From: Malurus cyaneus samueli
Taxonomy: Eukaryota > Chordata > Aves > Passeriformes > Maluridae
DNA: 64,000 bases
Direction of reading: 5' to 3'
NCBI GenBank assembly: GCA_009741485.1
Contig: CM019227.1
Span: 14,494,669 to 14,558,668, forward strand
Part shown: positions 35,781-49,494 of the stretch, one piece after another
Position numbering within the stretch: the stretch's first letter is position 1
How the letters are laid out: each line of letters begins with the position of its first letter
The notes under the pieces: generated by a model
What the model was told of the DNA's origin: nothing
Database searches by the model: none
What the model saw: only the letters and a program-made list of their open reading frames with translations
Program-made: the position numbers and the translations under genes

Positions 35781-38700
35781 ATCCTGCCGCTCTTAACATC
35801 AGGGTAGCAGCCAAACCTCTTTTTGGAGGGAAGCTTATTGCAGAATATCCCTCTGCATCCCTGGGAATTAGCTGAAAGCTTAAATGTTTCTTTTGAAAGA
35901 AAACACTTTTTCAAAAAAAAAAAAAAAAAGATCGCTTTTAACTGCCTTTGTGAAAGAAAATCTCTGAACAAAAAGCCAAACCTCAAAACAACACTGGGAA
36001 AAAGTGAAAGGAAAAAAATATTCTGGGTTAAACATAACCCTCACACTTGCTGAATTTACATCAAAATGTTTGTTCATTGGATTTGAATCCACTGTATCTT
36101 ACTCTCCTCTGACTGCAGAGTTTCAAACTGGAAATCTCCATTTCAGACATTTGCAGGGTTTGAGGCACGGGGATCCAAGGAATCCGTGTCAATAAAAGTG
36201 ATAGACTTTGCGTTGCCTCTCTGGAAAAGTAACACAATAACCCCACTGCCCTGCACCCAAACTGTGGTTCTGAACACTGTGAACCTTAATCAAACCTTAA
36301 CAAATATTGAAGTGAGCAAATGCCTTTATAAACTTCACAGTCACCTCAGTTCTCTATTTGGGGATTCTGTGACCCTCTGCACTATTTTATCCTGGGTTTT
36401 CATTTCACTCCATAAACTGAAGTTTAACAAAAACCAGACAATTTTAGCAATTCATATTGATGCCAAACCATAATTTTACCTAAAAATCAAATTACTATAG
36501 ACTTTGGAGAATTTGGGGCTCTAATGCTAGTCCCTAAGTGAATGCAAGTTTTCAAGCAATTCCTGCCCTGTCCTCTGCATTTTTTGGGAGTGATTTTGAC
36601 AGCAGAATGGTGCCACATCCCAGCTGCACTGTGCTTGTGCAGGAGTCCCCCAGCCCCACAGAGCTGCCCCAGCCTGGTTTTGAAGGAGCACGGAGCCTGC
36701 CAAGCTGACATCCTGTCACAGTGCTCGGTGCCAAAACATTTCAGTCAGCCTCTGCTCTGTGCTGTAACACTGGCATGTATAATTACAACTCAGAGAAGAA
36801 AAACAGCTTTTCAGCTGGTGCAGTACAGAAAGGAAAATAATATTTTCCTCCAGAGCACTAACTAAGCCTGGGGAAGATGATCTGCTCCCTCTGCCGCTGG
36901 CTTTTATATTTGGGAAAGAAGGAAAAGGAGAAACTCTGCTGTGGTTCTGTGGACTCTGGTGCTCCTCACAAGCCTTTACCCACTTGGGCTCTGGCCTTTC
37001 ATGCAAGACCTCAGTCCCAGTATGACTCTTGGAATTTCAAACGAAGCTGAACTCAGTTCCTGGATGCAGTTGGTGGTGGTGGCACGGTTCCTGTCCATTT
37101 GCATCTTTCCATTTGTTTTCATTTTGCAAGAACCCCTACTCTTTATGCTCATCCCTCTGAAAACCTCTCTAATTCAAGTCCACCTAAAGTGGGGGAAAAG
37201 ACATAAATGCATTCAGACTTTTAGCCTGGAAAATATCTTTTTCATCATGTCTTTTTTCTCTTGAATTACCCATCTTTGCAATGAAGCATTGCTGGCTTTT
37301 TCCTTCCACTCTTTCTCACTTATACTCTTAAAAGATAAAGATACCTCCCAAAAAACATATACATCATACTGATGAAATTTAGCTTCTGAAAACACCTTGT
37401 GCTATGCTGAACTCCATCATTTGGGCTGGATGACCTAATTTCTTGTTGTGACACATGGAATTTTTTCTCCTTACATCGCCTATGCAATGTGAGATGCTCA
37501 TCCAACTTTATCAGAACACATTTCTTCAGTTATGGGGGGAAAGTTCTGGAACTGAGAGTGCAAAGAGAACACTGAGAGATACTGAAATCTTGCAAGGGGA
37601 TTATCAGAGATACCAAACAGGATCATTGTTCTGCAGCTCACAGAATTCCCCTCTGAGGCATCTCACACTTTATCACAGAAAACGCTCACTAAATGATGAT
37701 TACTTTCACTTCAGTTCTGCTAGGGAATAACTGAGGAAAAAAAAAAAAAAAAAAAAAAAAAAAGAAGAAGACTGGAAACCTTCCAATAGGTTTTCTGATG
37801 GAAAAACACTCCACATGTAAAAATCCAAACATTTGGTGGGAATGTGCTGATTTCAATGTATTTTTGATGGGTTTCTCCTGTAAATGTGCCCAGTTCCTCT
37901 CTGATGTACTGCCAGGCTGGCTGTCTGTTGTGCAAGCCCAACAGCTGTCTACCTGGTGGCCTTCCAGAGCCTGCAGGGTGTGGGGAGCAGAGAAAGATCC
38001 CTGGAGCCCCCATCCTGGGGGAACAGAACACGCTGTTCCTCCTTTCACCTGCTGAAAAACACAACAGCCCTGTCCTGCTCTGCTCCAGGGAGAGAACGGT
38101 GCTGAGAGCCCACAGAGCAGCACCAAGGGGTGCTCGTGGGGAAAGAAATCACATCACTAATTACAATTAGCAGCCCACACTAATTACCTGAGTGCAAACA
38201 TGCAAATATTCTCAAACCAGTGTGCACACCCTGACACACGTGCTCCTATAAATTTAAGGAAAATGTTTCACCCTCTCTTATATAAGATATTTGCAGTGCA
38301 GCCCTCTGAAATCCAAGCAAAGCAGCTACAGAAGCTGGCGTTATTTCCACTTAATCAGTATGAAATCATTACAGCTTCGCTATGAAAATGAAACAGCCCT
38401 AGTCATACAAGATACATCGTGACACAGAAAAATTAGAAAACCCTGTGAGCTCTGCACAGCGAGATTTGTAAGCCTGCCAGCAGAATCACAAACTCGCACA
38501 GCTCTAATTTGTCTAGGAAAAAAGGGGTGTTTAATTGCTGTGCATAATAAACACACAAACGTCAGGAAGCAGCCACAGATAACATGCACGAGTAGATTCC
38601 AGCTGTACCGCTAAGGAAACACAAGAGTGATTTATTTTATATCTTGATCTTAAGTCCAATAAATCGCATTAAAATGAAATGACCACGTTTGCCTAAACGC

Positions 38701-41399
38701 TCGGCCCTCAGCAGCTCTGGCTGGGCTCAGCACCCAGCTCTTTTGGAAACACTGATTTCATTCAGGTGTCTGCAGGGCACCTGAGCTTCCATGGGCTCCA
38801 CAAGCAGTGGCTGCTCAGATTTTTCCATTAGCCCACACAGAGCCAGGCACTGATGTCCTTCTGGAGCCTGAACTGTTTATTGAGAGCTAACTCTGGTCAA
38901 TCCTACCCTACCCCCTAAGCATCAGCTGATGGTTTTAAAAGCCAGCCCAGGTTGTGTGGCCCAATGAGAGCCTCCAGGGCCCAGCCCTTATTTAAACACC
39001 CATCCAGAATTTTATCTTTGCTCTGCCCCCAACAGCCCTGACAGAGCACCAGATACCCCCTGTGTGCTGTGTTAGGAAATTGTGTTTATTGCTCACAGTT
39101 GGCTTTTTCTTTCCTTGCTCAAAGAGAAGTTTTTTTATCATTTCTCTGCTGAAAGAAAAGTTTTTTCTTTTCCCTGCTGGTGGGGAAATAGGAGGGAAGT
39201 GGTCTGCTGGAAAAGAGGTTTCTTTGAGGGGCTGGGAGAAGGTGACACCAACCTGCAGCTGGCCTGACATCAGACTCTCCATACCCACTTCTTGTCAAGT
39301 TCATCTTTTACTGACAGCTGGAGGGGAGAGGACATGTAGGTGCAAACCATTCTTTCAGGCTGGGATGTGATCCAAGTCACAATTTAACCCATTGCCAGTG
39401 TCCAGCTCAGCGAATGCTTCAGGCTATGCTGGATCAGAGTTCCATGCTGCACAGCATTTAAATTGTTTTTCTGTTTGCAATCATTGAACCTTACTTTACT
39501 GATAATGAAGTTGTCTGAGATTTTATTGAATCTGGAATTCAGAAATTACAAGCCTTTCCAAAGTGCTGGTATTTTTTTTTCCTCTAAGACAACTTTTAAT
39601 TGAATAATCACTTCCTCATTACCTTTCTTTTTCTGCCCGACTGACTTCAAGAATGAAAATAAGAACCATTCCTTTCCGTACTGGGACTACAAACCACTGT
39701 TACAGACTCTTGTTCAGGGTTTTAGACACCTTGGAGTTTATCACTCTTCACAGAATTCCTGCTTTGTACATGGCATTCTTACTGCCTGCAACTACTCTTT
39801 CTGTACTGCAAAGTGTTCCTGACATTATAGTCAACACAAATATTCCATCTCCAATTCCCCTAAAAAGTAATGGAGCAATCAATAAAGCTGAATTTCTTGA
39901 GAGTTTTTTCCTATTTATTTACAGTACAGGATTTATGTGAGAATTAGGCTACTGGTTACTGAATTCAGGAAGAAAGCTGAAACTTGCAGGGTCTTCTGAA
40001 AGAAAAATATTTGTAAATTATCCAGCTGCTATGTGCTTGAAATCAACAGCAGAGCTCAGAACTTGGCCTGGTTTTGTGACTCAGTGCACAAGGTCTGGCC
40101 TCATCCTCGGTGTCATTTGACTAAATCTGAATTACACATCTAAGATCTTTCAACTCCAACCACGAATAACACCAGAAAATCATGGCACTTTAATTGCTTT
40201 TTCCCTTTAAAGCTGTAGGGTCCACAGTTTGAATAAAAACAGTGCACGATGGTGAGGCCATTTCTCTCCATGATCACAGTGACGAAAAAAGCTTTACCTG
40301 AACACGAAAAAGATATTGCCATCGTAAATACAGATAATAAACAAATTTGTCCTTTGTTCTAGTGGAAGGTGCACAGTTGGAGGAAGGAGAGGCTTGGGAC
40401 TCAGAGTTATTTAGTGCAGGGGACTGCTGAGCCATCTGTCCATGAGCAGATAGCATCCTCTCCCATTTGTGCTGGAATAATCTCTCTGTGACATCTTGCT
40501 GGATCAAGGTTGGTAATGAAAAACTGACTGGGAGAACCCAATATAAAAGTTGGGTGGAAGAAAGTTATTAGGAGCAAATCTTAATAGAGGAGACAGTCAC
40601 ATGAGAGAATATTATGATGCTAAGAATGCAGGGACAGATACAAATGGTGCCTCCCTAATCTCTTGCATACTCAGAGGGTGAGAACATATTTATATGAGAC
40701 AGTGCAGCTGGAAATTTGTCTTTAACCACAGAAAAAAAGTATTTTATCTCATATTGGCTGGCCAATAGGCAAAATATTAAAAAGAAACCCCAAATGAATA
40801 TACATTTCAAAATTTGGAAAAGCTGTCAAAGTGTAAACAGTAAGACCTGGTAAGAAAAGCTGGGTAAAGGATTTGCCAGAATCACTCATTAAAAAGCTGT
40901 CATTAGCTATTGCCACATCACAAAGCAGAATAGAGAAGGCAGCAATGTTAAACTACTTCTAAATACATTTAAAAAACATGAAACAAAAAAAGGAAAACCA
41001 AAATGTAACTCTATTGCTAAAACAGGTGTTAAGTAATATAACATATATTATAATAAGTAATATAACAAATGCAAAAAATACATCTTTTATTGTGGAGTTA
41101 GATTTCTCTGAAACTTGGAACTTAGGTTTCCTCTGAGAGCTGATGAGCAGTTAAAGCATTAGGGTGAGAGGATTTGGGCCCTGGAAGTGTGAAGCCTCTG
41201 TTCAAGCTTCTAACCTGTGATTCAACCTTCCATCTCCCTGGCACCATTTATTTATATGGCAAACAGATCATTGTTATGGGATTTACATAACCGACCTGGG
41301 TAGAAGCAGTGAGTTAAAATAAAACCTTGCCCTGCCTTTGTCAGGAAGGGGAGAGCACACACTTCCCTTTGCAAATCAGGGGGCAAACAGCAGATTTAA
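35781..41399. other. Intergenic or intronic sequence, no gene seen
   Basis: Unique sequence with A runs near 35915-35929 and a 27-base A run at 37737-37763. The frames 37689-38126 (minus) and 36716-37006 (minus) are open but lack domains. The part around 38340-38700 is evenly composed and may be a conserved element. Confidence 0.5.
37737..37763. repeat. 27-base poly(A) run
   Basis: A pure A homopolymer followed by gaagaag. No retroelement body is recognisable upstream, so its origin is unclear. Confidence 0.95.
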
Positions 41400-41640
41400 A
41401 ACATCAGATTTAAAGTCTGGGAGCCCAAATGAATCACAGCGAGCTGTGCGGTCAAACACATAAAGGGCTAGAAGTCCTCTAATGACTTTACAAGTCATCT
41501 TAAAGCCATTCCATTTAGATAACCTTTTCGGAATAATGGCTTCTAAAGCTGCAATTCAGCACAAATCTGACAATTTTACTGTACAGCACATCCACATCTT
41601 TGAGGGATGATCGAGGAAAGATTAAACCACTTCACAATAG
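41400..41640. other. Possible conserved non-coding element
   Basis: About 240 bases of balanced, repeat-free sequence with no usable frame, rich in short motifs of the kind bound by transcription factors (TAAT-, CAAAG- and TGAC-type). The texture differs from the repetitive surroundings. This is a weak, impression-based call that only a cross-species alignment can settle. Confidence 0.2.
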
Positions 41641-44600
41641 GATAAACTATTGCTTCAACTCGCAGTTTTAAGTATTATCAAGACCATCTTGAAGAACCCC
41701 ACTACTATTTAGATTCTCTAGTACCCAGAATGCTTCTTCAGGTTTATCAGATTTACAATAAGAGGGAGAAGGGAGATTTAGTAAGTCAATAGTGCTTGCT
41801 AAACTACATTTCTCAGGCTGAGTTACAAGCACATTATGCTTTATAAATTAAACTGGACTGTCAAGATAAATGCATAGGCAATACGGTGCTATTTGTAAGT
41901 AAATGCCTCTTTATGTTTAAACAGGTTCTTATAGACCAAGAGGCTGAATCTCTTTTTCCTAACAACATTATAAATCTAAAAGCCAAAGGAATAAAATGAA
42001 AGGGAAGTGGGCCCTAGGTCTTTGTGAAGGATTGATGACTCAGGCAGTACCAAGTCTACCAGAAATTATTCTTTTCCTTGCCTTTAGTTGGCTTTTGTCT
42101 AATCATCACACGGAGCAGGGGGAGGGAAGCCAGAGAGGAGGGGAATAAAGAAAAAGCAATTTTAGCTTTTTACTCCTTCTTTTAGGAAAAATTGCCTTCC
42201 TTACCTGCATATCATGAGATACAGATAGCACTAAGTCAGCAAATTACTTGTTCCGCTGGATATGCTGCACTTAGCATGATTCACCCTGGCACTTAGAGTG
42301 AAATGACACCCTATTGTAGCTTGTAGCGGAGAAAGGCTGCAGAAACATTCAGCAATTATCACCAGCGAGAAGGGTGCACTGTCGGTAAACTGCATCAGAG
42401 CATCTCCCACCCCAGCCCCAGCAGCCTGCCATCCATCTCTGCCAGGAGGGAAATGCTCCTGCAGCCTGGCAGGGAATGAGCAGAGCCCAGGACAAGGGGC
42501 AGGGCTGGCACCTCAAACCCCTGCTGGGCTGGGGCAGCTCTCTGCAGGCTGCTCTGCTCCCCGCATTGCAGGCCAGCTCCTTTCAATTCCTGCATTCATT
42601 ATTTTATTAATTATTATTATTAGCTGTCCAATTAATGTCTGGAACAGTGATTTCTGTCACCTGTCTGAAGGTGCTGTGGCAATTCGAACAGGCAAGCAAC
42701 AATCAGCATCTTTAAAAGGTACCAACGGTGTTATTCAGCACAAATTAAAGCCAGAGTCAGATTCGGTTTCAGATTCTCTTTCCAGAGACAGTGGGCTGTG
42801 TTGTGAAGGTTACTGACTCCTCTGGCATTCAGGAGCACACTGCACAGTTTGTTGACAGCCTCTGAAGACACAGAAATGTTCAATGTGGGGCTCTGTGAGC
42901 AGAGCCTGTGCCAGGCACAGCCCGTCCTGGTACCCCTGAGCTCAGCCAGGCTGGAGACACCTCAGGGGAGGAGTTTCCACAAAGAACATTTCCAAATTAA
43001 TATCTTATCCCAATACTGGTTGAGCAGACCCCTGAGCTGCAGACCCCAAAGTTTGTAGAGGTCTGGCTGCCCAATTCTGATAGCAGAGATGAGATGCAAA
43101 TGCTCAGATTTGTGTTGTTGGAACACAGCAGCCACGGGCAGTAGTTATGCAATACAATTTATGCCTGTGAGAAGAAAAAGTTTTAGTATTAAAGATCTCT
43201 CTTCCTTCATCAATTTAATATTTGATCTCCTGGTAAGAAAGAGAAAACTAATTCCTTTCTGGAACCAGTGCACAGATTGCATTAAAGGGGTGTTTTATAA
43301 TTGCCTGGACTGTTTGGACAACCCAAAAAGACAAAGTTTCCATCCAGTGCCTGTAAGAACAGATTTATTTTGTCATTTTCAATGATCCATCAGGAAATTC
43401 AGCTTTTTTTTTTCCTACTGCTTCTGTTTCACTTTGTGCACTTGCTATGGAAACCAATGAATATAAACCATTTCCGCATCCCCCAATATCTGATTGTATT
43501 AAGATTTCAGTCTGTTTTAATCAAGGCATTTTCACCCAGTTCATAACTCCCTCAGTAGCAGCTCTAGCTCAAAAGAGAGGAGGTGAGTGGTCCCTTCATA
43601 AAAATCTGTAAAGGTGTTAAAAAGTACTTTTTACCTACTGCCCTTTGATAAGAAAGCCAAGATTCCCCACTCAGCTGATTAAAACTGAGTGATTGCAGAG
43701 GATTATTATAACCTCATTTATTACTCAAACAAAATGGTTACCTACTGCATCATACCAGCTAAGAAAAAAGGTGCTGAGACTTGGTAAATTGTCAGCTTTG
43801 CCATATTTAGTTCATCATTAAGTTACACAAGGAGGTGTCTCTGCTGTCATGTGTTTCCACCACTGAGTGGAATCATTTTCTGCTGTCTACAGTTATTGCT
43901 ACATTTGGTAAAGATAAAAGATGAGTTAAGATCCTTTCAGTGCTGTGAGAGAGCTGTGGGCAGCCTGTCCTTCACTGCATTGCTTTCAAAAGCCCACAAA
44001 AATTTAAAAATTATAAAAAGCACCAGCAGCATTTTCTAAAGGCACCATATTATAATTTTTTTGGTGGCCATGTTCTCCCACAGAAGTCACTGGGGAGCTG
44101 CACAGTACAAAATAAAAGCAAAGCCATGAGGGTTCATCCCCTGCACAGCACTGAGTCTGTCACTGCCCTTCTCCATGCCCAGGATGCCACCAGCATCTCC
44201 TCCTTGTATCTGGGCCACATTTCTGGTTTGAAAATGAAGATGATTTTTTTTTTTTTTCTCACAAACTCTTTCCCTTTCCAGACTACAAAGGCAGAAAGGC
44301 ACATCTTCTGTGCTGTCCTTTCCCCCAGGATGATGCAATGCACCTTTCAGCTCTCCTGTCTCTCACCAGCAGTGCCTGTCTGCTTTTGGACCGTGCTGTC
44401 CCCCGGGGCAAGAGCCAAGGGAGGAGCTGCCAGGATCACACTCAGGGTGTGAGATCACCCTCACATTGCTCATCTGCAGCCTGCTACAGAGTTCATGCTG
44501 GGAGGTGCTCCATTTCCCCCAAATTCAGCTCTACCTCACACCTCAACCAAAGTACACTCTTTATATTCATGGGTGGCCACACAAAAGTAAGTCACAGGCA

Positions 44601-47385
44601 TCAGTTTGTCTGGGGTTCTCTATTTCCTAAAAGTGCCCAAGATTCCCCATCTTTAACATGCTGGTGACCCTCACAAGGTTTGGAAAGTGAAAGTTGGTGA
44701 CATGATAGCATTGTTCATGCCGTAGTCCCTGTAAGATACAAAAATCAGGAGCACAGAAAATTCCATTTTCTGGCACATTAAGGTGTCAGAATAGCTGGAG
44801 AGGAAGGAGGAGTGGCCTTATCCCAATCCAGCTCAAGTTCTGCCCTTCAGTTCTGCAGGCAAAGAAAGGACTTTAGTGAGAATAAATATTTTGTGGTCAC
44901 ATCAAATATAAAAATTTCTGTAGAGAGCCTGAAATATTTTTGTACTGTTCTTAACACATTACTGGGGATGTTTGCATAACAAAAGCCTCTTTAAATCCCA
45001 CAGTGAAAAGGTGATGCTCTTCAAGGGAATGCGACTCCACTGTGACCTGGACCTTCCACTGCAACCCAAACATTTAAATTCCTTGTTCCCTCTACAGAAT
45101 CATCCTGCCTGGTGCCGAGGTGGTAGCTTTGCTGGCTGTTAGACTACATAGAAAATATGGAATATGGAAATTCCTGATTAAGCTGAAGATGCGAAGCTGT
45201 TTTTAAGTGTGTGGTCAATAGAAGCAGAAATGGAATCTGTAAAGGAATAGCTGTAAAACTCCAGTGTGCAACCAACAGGAGTTAACTTCATACACTGATC
45301 TGAGGTCTCTCCTGCAGGGGCCCAAGGCATCCTTCCAAGAAGAATGATATTGCAAAACAAAGGGTTGTGATTTTTCTTTTTCTTATAAAAGTTAAATATT
45401 TATTACCAAGCTTTTGCTGACAAAATGCTCTTTCTTTAGCTGTCTTCTTGCTTAAAAGTAAAATAACAGTGTGTTGATGTCTTGAGGCGGTATAAATAAA
45501 CACATTCATTATCTGGTACCAATTTCCAATACATCACCTGGCTCCCAGCAAGAAGGCTGGGATGCACCTGGAAAGGCTCAATCTAAGGCAGGTGTGACTG
45601 CAGGACCACTGAGATCTCCAGACTGCAACGTGGGCAGCTGAGCATCCTTTATAGAGGCACTTACAAGCACAGCCTGAACTGTCCTCAGGACATCTCAAAA
45701 AGTGACAGAAAACCACGGGTTTTTCTTCCAGCCCCATGTCTGAATCTTCTTCATTAGAGATGAAATGGGGGATATTTTCTCTCCGTATTTTCTAGAGTAG
45801 TTAAAAAACCTGGGATTTTTCTATTCGTTATATTTTAATTGTCAAATTCTAAGTAAAAAGAAATTTTTTTAGCATCTCCTGTTACAGCCTGGGATGTGTT
45901 CCTCTAGTACACGATTTATTTTTTTTTTTCTGGCTACTGTATTGACAGTGATGCAGATAGTGCCAAAACTTCTCAAGTTTCGAAGTTATGGTTTTGTAAT
46001 CAGGTGCAAAAGTTATCCCAGAGAAACATTTAACCACTGTTGAGGCTACAAAACGATGTTTTGTTTATTGTACAGAGATTTAAAGAGCACAGTCATCCTC
46101 TTGCTCTGTAGAGTGCTGAATGAGCTGAGCTGCAATGAACCTTTAACTGCTCTTGTGTTCCAAAGAGCCACCCGAGTGTAACATCACTCCATTTGCATGG
46201 AAGTGATCCCAAACTGCAAACCCTTTTCTTGTCATCTGCTTCGTTAAACCCACACTGAGAGGAACTCTTTACAGTTTCAAAACGTTTCACAAGTAGGAGC
46301 TGGTAAAAGACCCATCCTTTTCTACTGTGTGAAGGGAAAAGATTTCTTCTAAAGAAAAAAAAAAAAAAGAGCAAAGTTCTGAAGAATTAGCTAAATTATT
46401 TAATCTCTTATAGTTACTGGCATTACCCTTTACTAAAATGAATCATTTAACCCCGAGCAATGCTGATATTGGGGAACTATCATTAACTAAAGGAAAATTG
46501 TTCTCAGTATCTGGACTCCGACTCTGCAGATAAGAGGCAGAAGAAAGCATTCAGGCATTGCAACAAAAGGGGAGAAAGCTCTAAAATCTGATGTTGGCAC
46601 CCTGCAGACTGTGCTGTGTCCCCTTCTGCTGACATTGCCCGGGCAGCAGGGCCAGCTCAGCCCAAAGCTCTGGGGCAGCACTGCCCCAAAACCCCAAACC
46701 CCACCCCTGCAGTCACAGAGCTCACCTGAAGGTCCAGCTTTTCAAGATGGAGAAGATCACACTGCACTGTATTTCTCTTGCACCGTATTTTAGCTTCATT
46801 TTACTTCATCTGTTTAATTTCCATCTGAATAACGGTTTCACAACTCAATCACAACCCAGATTAATTTAATTAAAAAGTGAAAGCATCACGCTGTGTATCA
46901 AAAGCACATTGCCACCAAGATACTTATCTTTCAAGCCAACTATTTAAAACAAAGTCTATCACCCCTGGAAATAAATTACAAAGTTTAAAAAAAGAAATCA
47001 CTGATCCTCATTTGCTCAGATACCACATGAACAAATGATGCAACACAATGATCTGGGACTTTCTCAGCCAAAACACCAGAGGTCTTTTTAAGGCCTGCTT
47101 GGTAAAACTCCAGGAATATCATTGAGAGGAAAGAAAGTCAAGAAAAAATTCGTTCAGCTGACATCTCAGAGTTCATTTCTGTTTTCTTATGCACCTTTTG
47201 GCAGGAGGGAATCAGCAGGGAACGCACATCACCTTAATTAGGACTGTTCCTAAATCTACAAAGGTGACTGGCATGTTTTTCAAAAGCAGCAGCTTTAAAT
47301 ACAGAAAGTAGTGTATAGATGGAAAAAAAAATGGAAGGGGAAAAAAACAACCCCACCCTTGTGAGGAATTTTGACAGATGTATCT
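41641..47385. other. Intergenic or intronic sequence, no gene seen
   Basis: Unique sequence. A GC-richer patch at about 42395-42590 reads as C/G-rich short words without CpG density. A T run lies near 44246-44259, and A runs near 46352-46367. Open frames (for example 44126-44452 and 44338-44667, plus) have no recognisable domain. Confidence 0.5.
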
Positions 47386-47425
47386 CAAATATTATATATT
47401 ATATATATATAATATAATATATTTG
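47386..47425. repeat. 40-bp near-perfect AT-rich palindrome
   Basis: The 40 bases from caaat to atttg equal their own reverse complement except at two pairs of positions (the eighth and ninth bases and their partners). The centre is (AT)n. It has no spacer, so it can in principle extrude as a cruciform with 18 of 20 base pairs formed. Small AT-rich palindromes are unstable in vertebrate genomes, and this one may vary between individuals. Confidence 0.9.
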
Positions 47426-48479
47426 AATATAAATCTATTTCTCCAATAATTATGGTTTGAACTAGAGTTCACTCAAACCTTTACCTGGCCCATTGCACAG
47501 ATGTGTTTGACCACATAACTGATCAGAAAACCGGTTCAGAAACATGAATGCAAAAGGAGGTCATGGTATTTATTCTGACTTGCACAGGAGAATTTTCATG
47601 ATGATTTTATGACTTCATTGACAGATCTGTAATTACCTTCCAAAGGATGTCATGAAAGTAATGAATCAAAGGGAAGAGGCACTGTTGAAAGCATCTTGGA
47701 AAAAACATCTGAGGCTCAGGTAACTGGGTCAGGCAAGCTGTGTGGGCTGTGCTCTCTGCAGTCTTAAACACTTAAGGACTAATATTGCCAAAATTTAGCT
47801 AAAGAACGTTTTTTCCTGAGCTGATAGAGGATAAGACCTCATTATTAGGGGGAAATTGATCTCTTTTTAGGGTTAAAGATAAACAAATACCTCTACCAGG
47901 CTAAGTGGTAGCAATTAGAAGTCTCTCCTTTTGAAGTGTCAATCGACATTCTTTTATGTAGATAATATCTTTCCAATTTAGAAAATAAAGGGACTGATAT
48001 TGCCTCAATATCAGCCCCTTTCTTCCTATAGGACCCGGGATGTCCATTGTGCTCCAGAAAAATCTTCTGACTTAAAATACATGTGCTGCAAAACACTGCC
48101 CTGTTTCCCCTTCTCTTTGTCCTGGTGGAATAACTCAAATTAAAAAGCTTTCAGTCTTGCTATAAAGCATGTTGGAATGGAAAACACCATGGCACTTAAA
48201 TAAAATGAAAATGCTTTGTTTGTAGCATTACCAGACAATCATTACATTAAAAGCATTAAATTTCAAGGTTTTGTTACATTTAGCTCATTCTTCAGAAAGA
48301 AAAAAATAAAAATAAAAAAAGTAAGAGGTATTTTTGTTTTTTTTTACACAGAACAAACAAAAATGGCTTCTGCTTGAAACGGTGAAAGTTGTGTTCTTTT
48401 TCAACAATCCTTTCTGCCAAAAGATTCACTCCAATCCTTCTCTCAAAGAGGTTTCCTACCAAGAGGTCCACTGCCATTC
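47426..48479. other. Unique sequence, no gene seen
   Basis: No supported gene or repeat apart from short A/T runs near 48300-48346. Short frames are uninformative. Confidence 0.55.
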
Positions 48480-48680
48480 AATCTGCATGAAACTGTAAAT
48501 GCATTACTAATTGAGACAAACTTTCAAGTGATGGATTACAAATTAATTTGCACTTTTCTATGATAATTTTATATTAATTAAATGCATCATCTTAATTAAG
48601 TCAAAATTAAATTAGCTCTCCGAAGGAAAAGTTAAAATTAATTACTTGGTGGCATGTTTCATAAAACACATCAAGGAACT
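48480..48680. other. Possible conserved non-coding element, homeodomain-motif rich
   Basis: The stretch is dense in TAAT/ATTA cores (for example actaattgag, acaaattaatttgc, tatattaattaaatgc, tcttaattaag). It has no coding frame or simple repeat. Clusters like this are typical of developmental enhancers, but AT-rich DNA also yields such motifs by chance. Confidence 0.22.
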
Positions 48681-49474
48681 TGGACTGAACTTTACCCATA
48701 TTACATCACATTATACTGTTAATAAGGATGAAGAAATATCTGGTAAGAAGGAGGTTTTAATCACAGAAGGCATGGTAAAATTCACGTGACAAAAAGAGAT
48801 AGAGCTAAATTTGTGGTTGACACAAACATGGTTATTTGCACCCGTGAGAAACTTGTTAGGTTAGGTAGGCTTAGATAAAGGGTCAAGGAGATTAAACCCA
48901 AAGCCTCTCTGCTTTCTTACAAGACAGCTCACTGAGTCCAGTTGTTTTCTGCTTGTTAGTGCAAAACACAGAAAACTCCTCAGGTATTTGCAGAAATACC
49001 CACAAAACTAAGGAATATCCTTCGTGGATAGTCCCATGACAGCAAATGCCATGAGGGAGGAGGAAGAAAAGTAACCAGGAAGAGAAAAAACACCAAACCA
49101 ATATTGATATCAGGCATGAGAATACCAAATCAAGAGAACAGAGAAAAAAAAATAAATGTGTGATACTAATTATTTGAAAGGCAACTGCAACCCACAGGGC
49201 CTGGAGATTGCTGCTCCCATGCAGAACTGCATTTTACCAACCCTGTTTTCTGATCCAGCCCTGACCAGGGAGCTCCTCTGGCAGCCCCCACGACACTTTT
49301 GTCTCATTTAATCTACATAAATTCTCCCCCCAAAATGCCACAAAGCAATAATCTCATTTCAAGTGTGAGTCTTCAATTCAAAAGTCTGAGAATTCTTGCC
49401 CCTCAAAATTTTTAAATGCCTTACAGGTTTGAGTCTCAAATTTCAAGTTTTGCTTTGGAGTTGATATCATGACA
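48681..49474. other. Unique sequence, no gene seen
   Basis: No gene, tRNA or transposon signature. A short A run occurs near 49143-49151. Confidence 0.55.
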
Positions 49475-49494
49475 TTCTCATGATATCATGAGAA
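49475..49494. repeat. 20-bp perfect palindrome
   Basis: The sequence ttctcatgatatcatgagaa equals its own reverse complement over all 20 bases. A second copy of its core, gatatcatga, lies just upstream at 49463-49472. It could be a dimeric factor-binding site, a small hairpin or chance. Confidence 0.9.

Noticed and set aside
35422..35796. 124-codon frame with alanine/arginine repeats
   Set aside because: The repeats follow from two short tandem duplications in GC-richer DNA. No signal peptide or domain.
37418..37450. Words 'gggctggatgaccta' resembling the 3' part of CR1 LINEs
   Set aside because: No terminal CR1 octamer repeats and no alignable flanking sequence. One short word is not enough.
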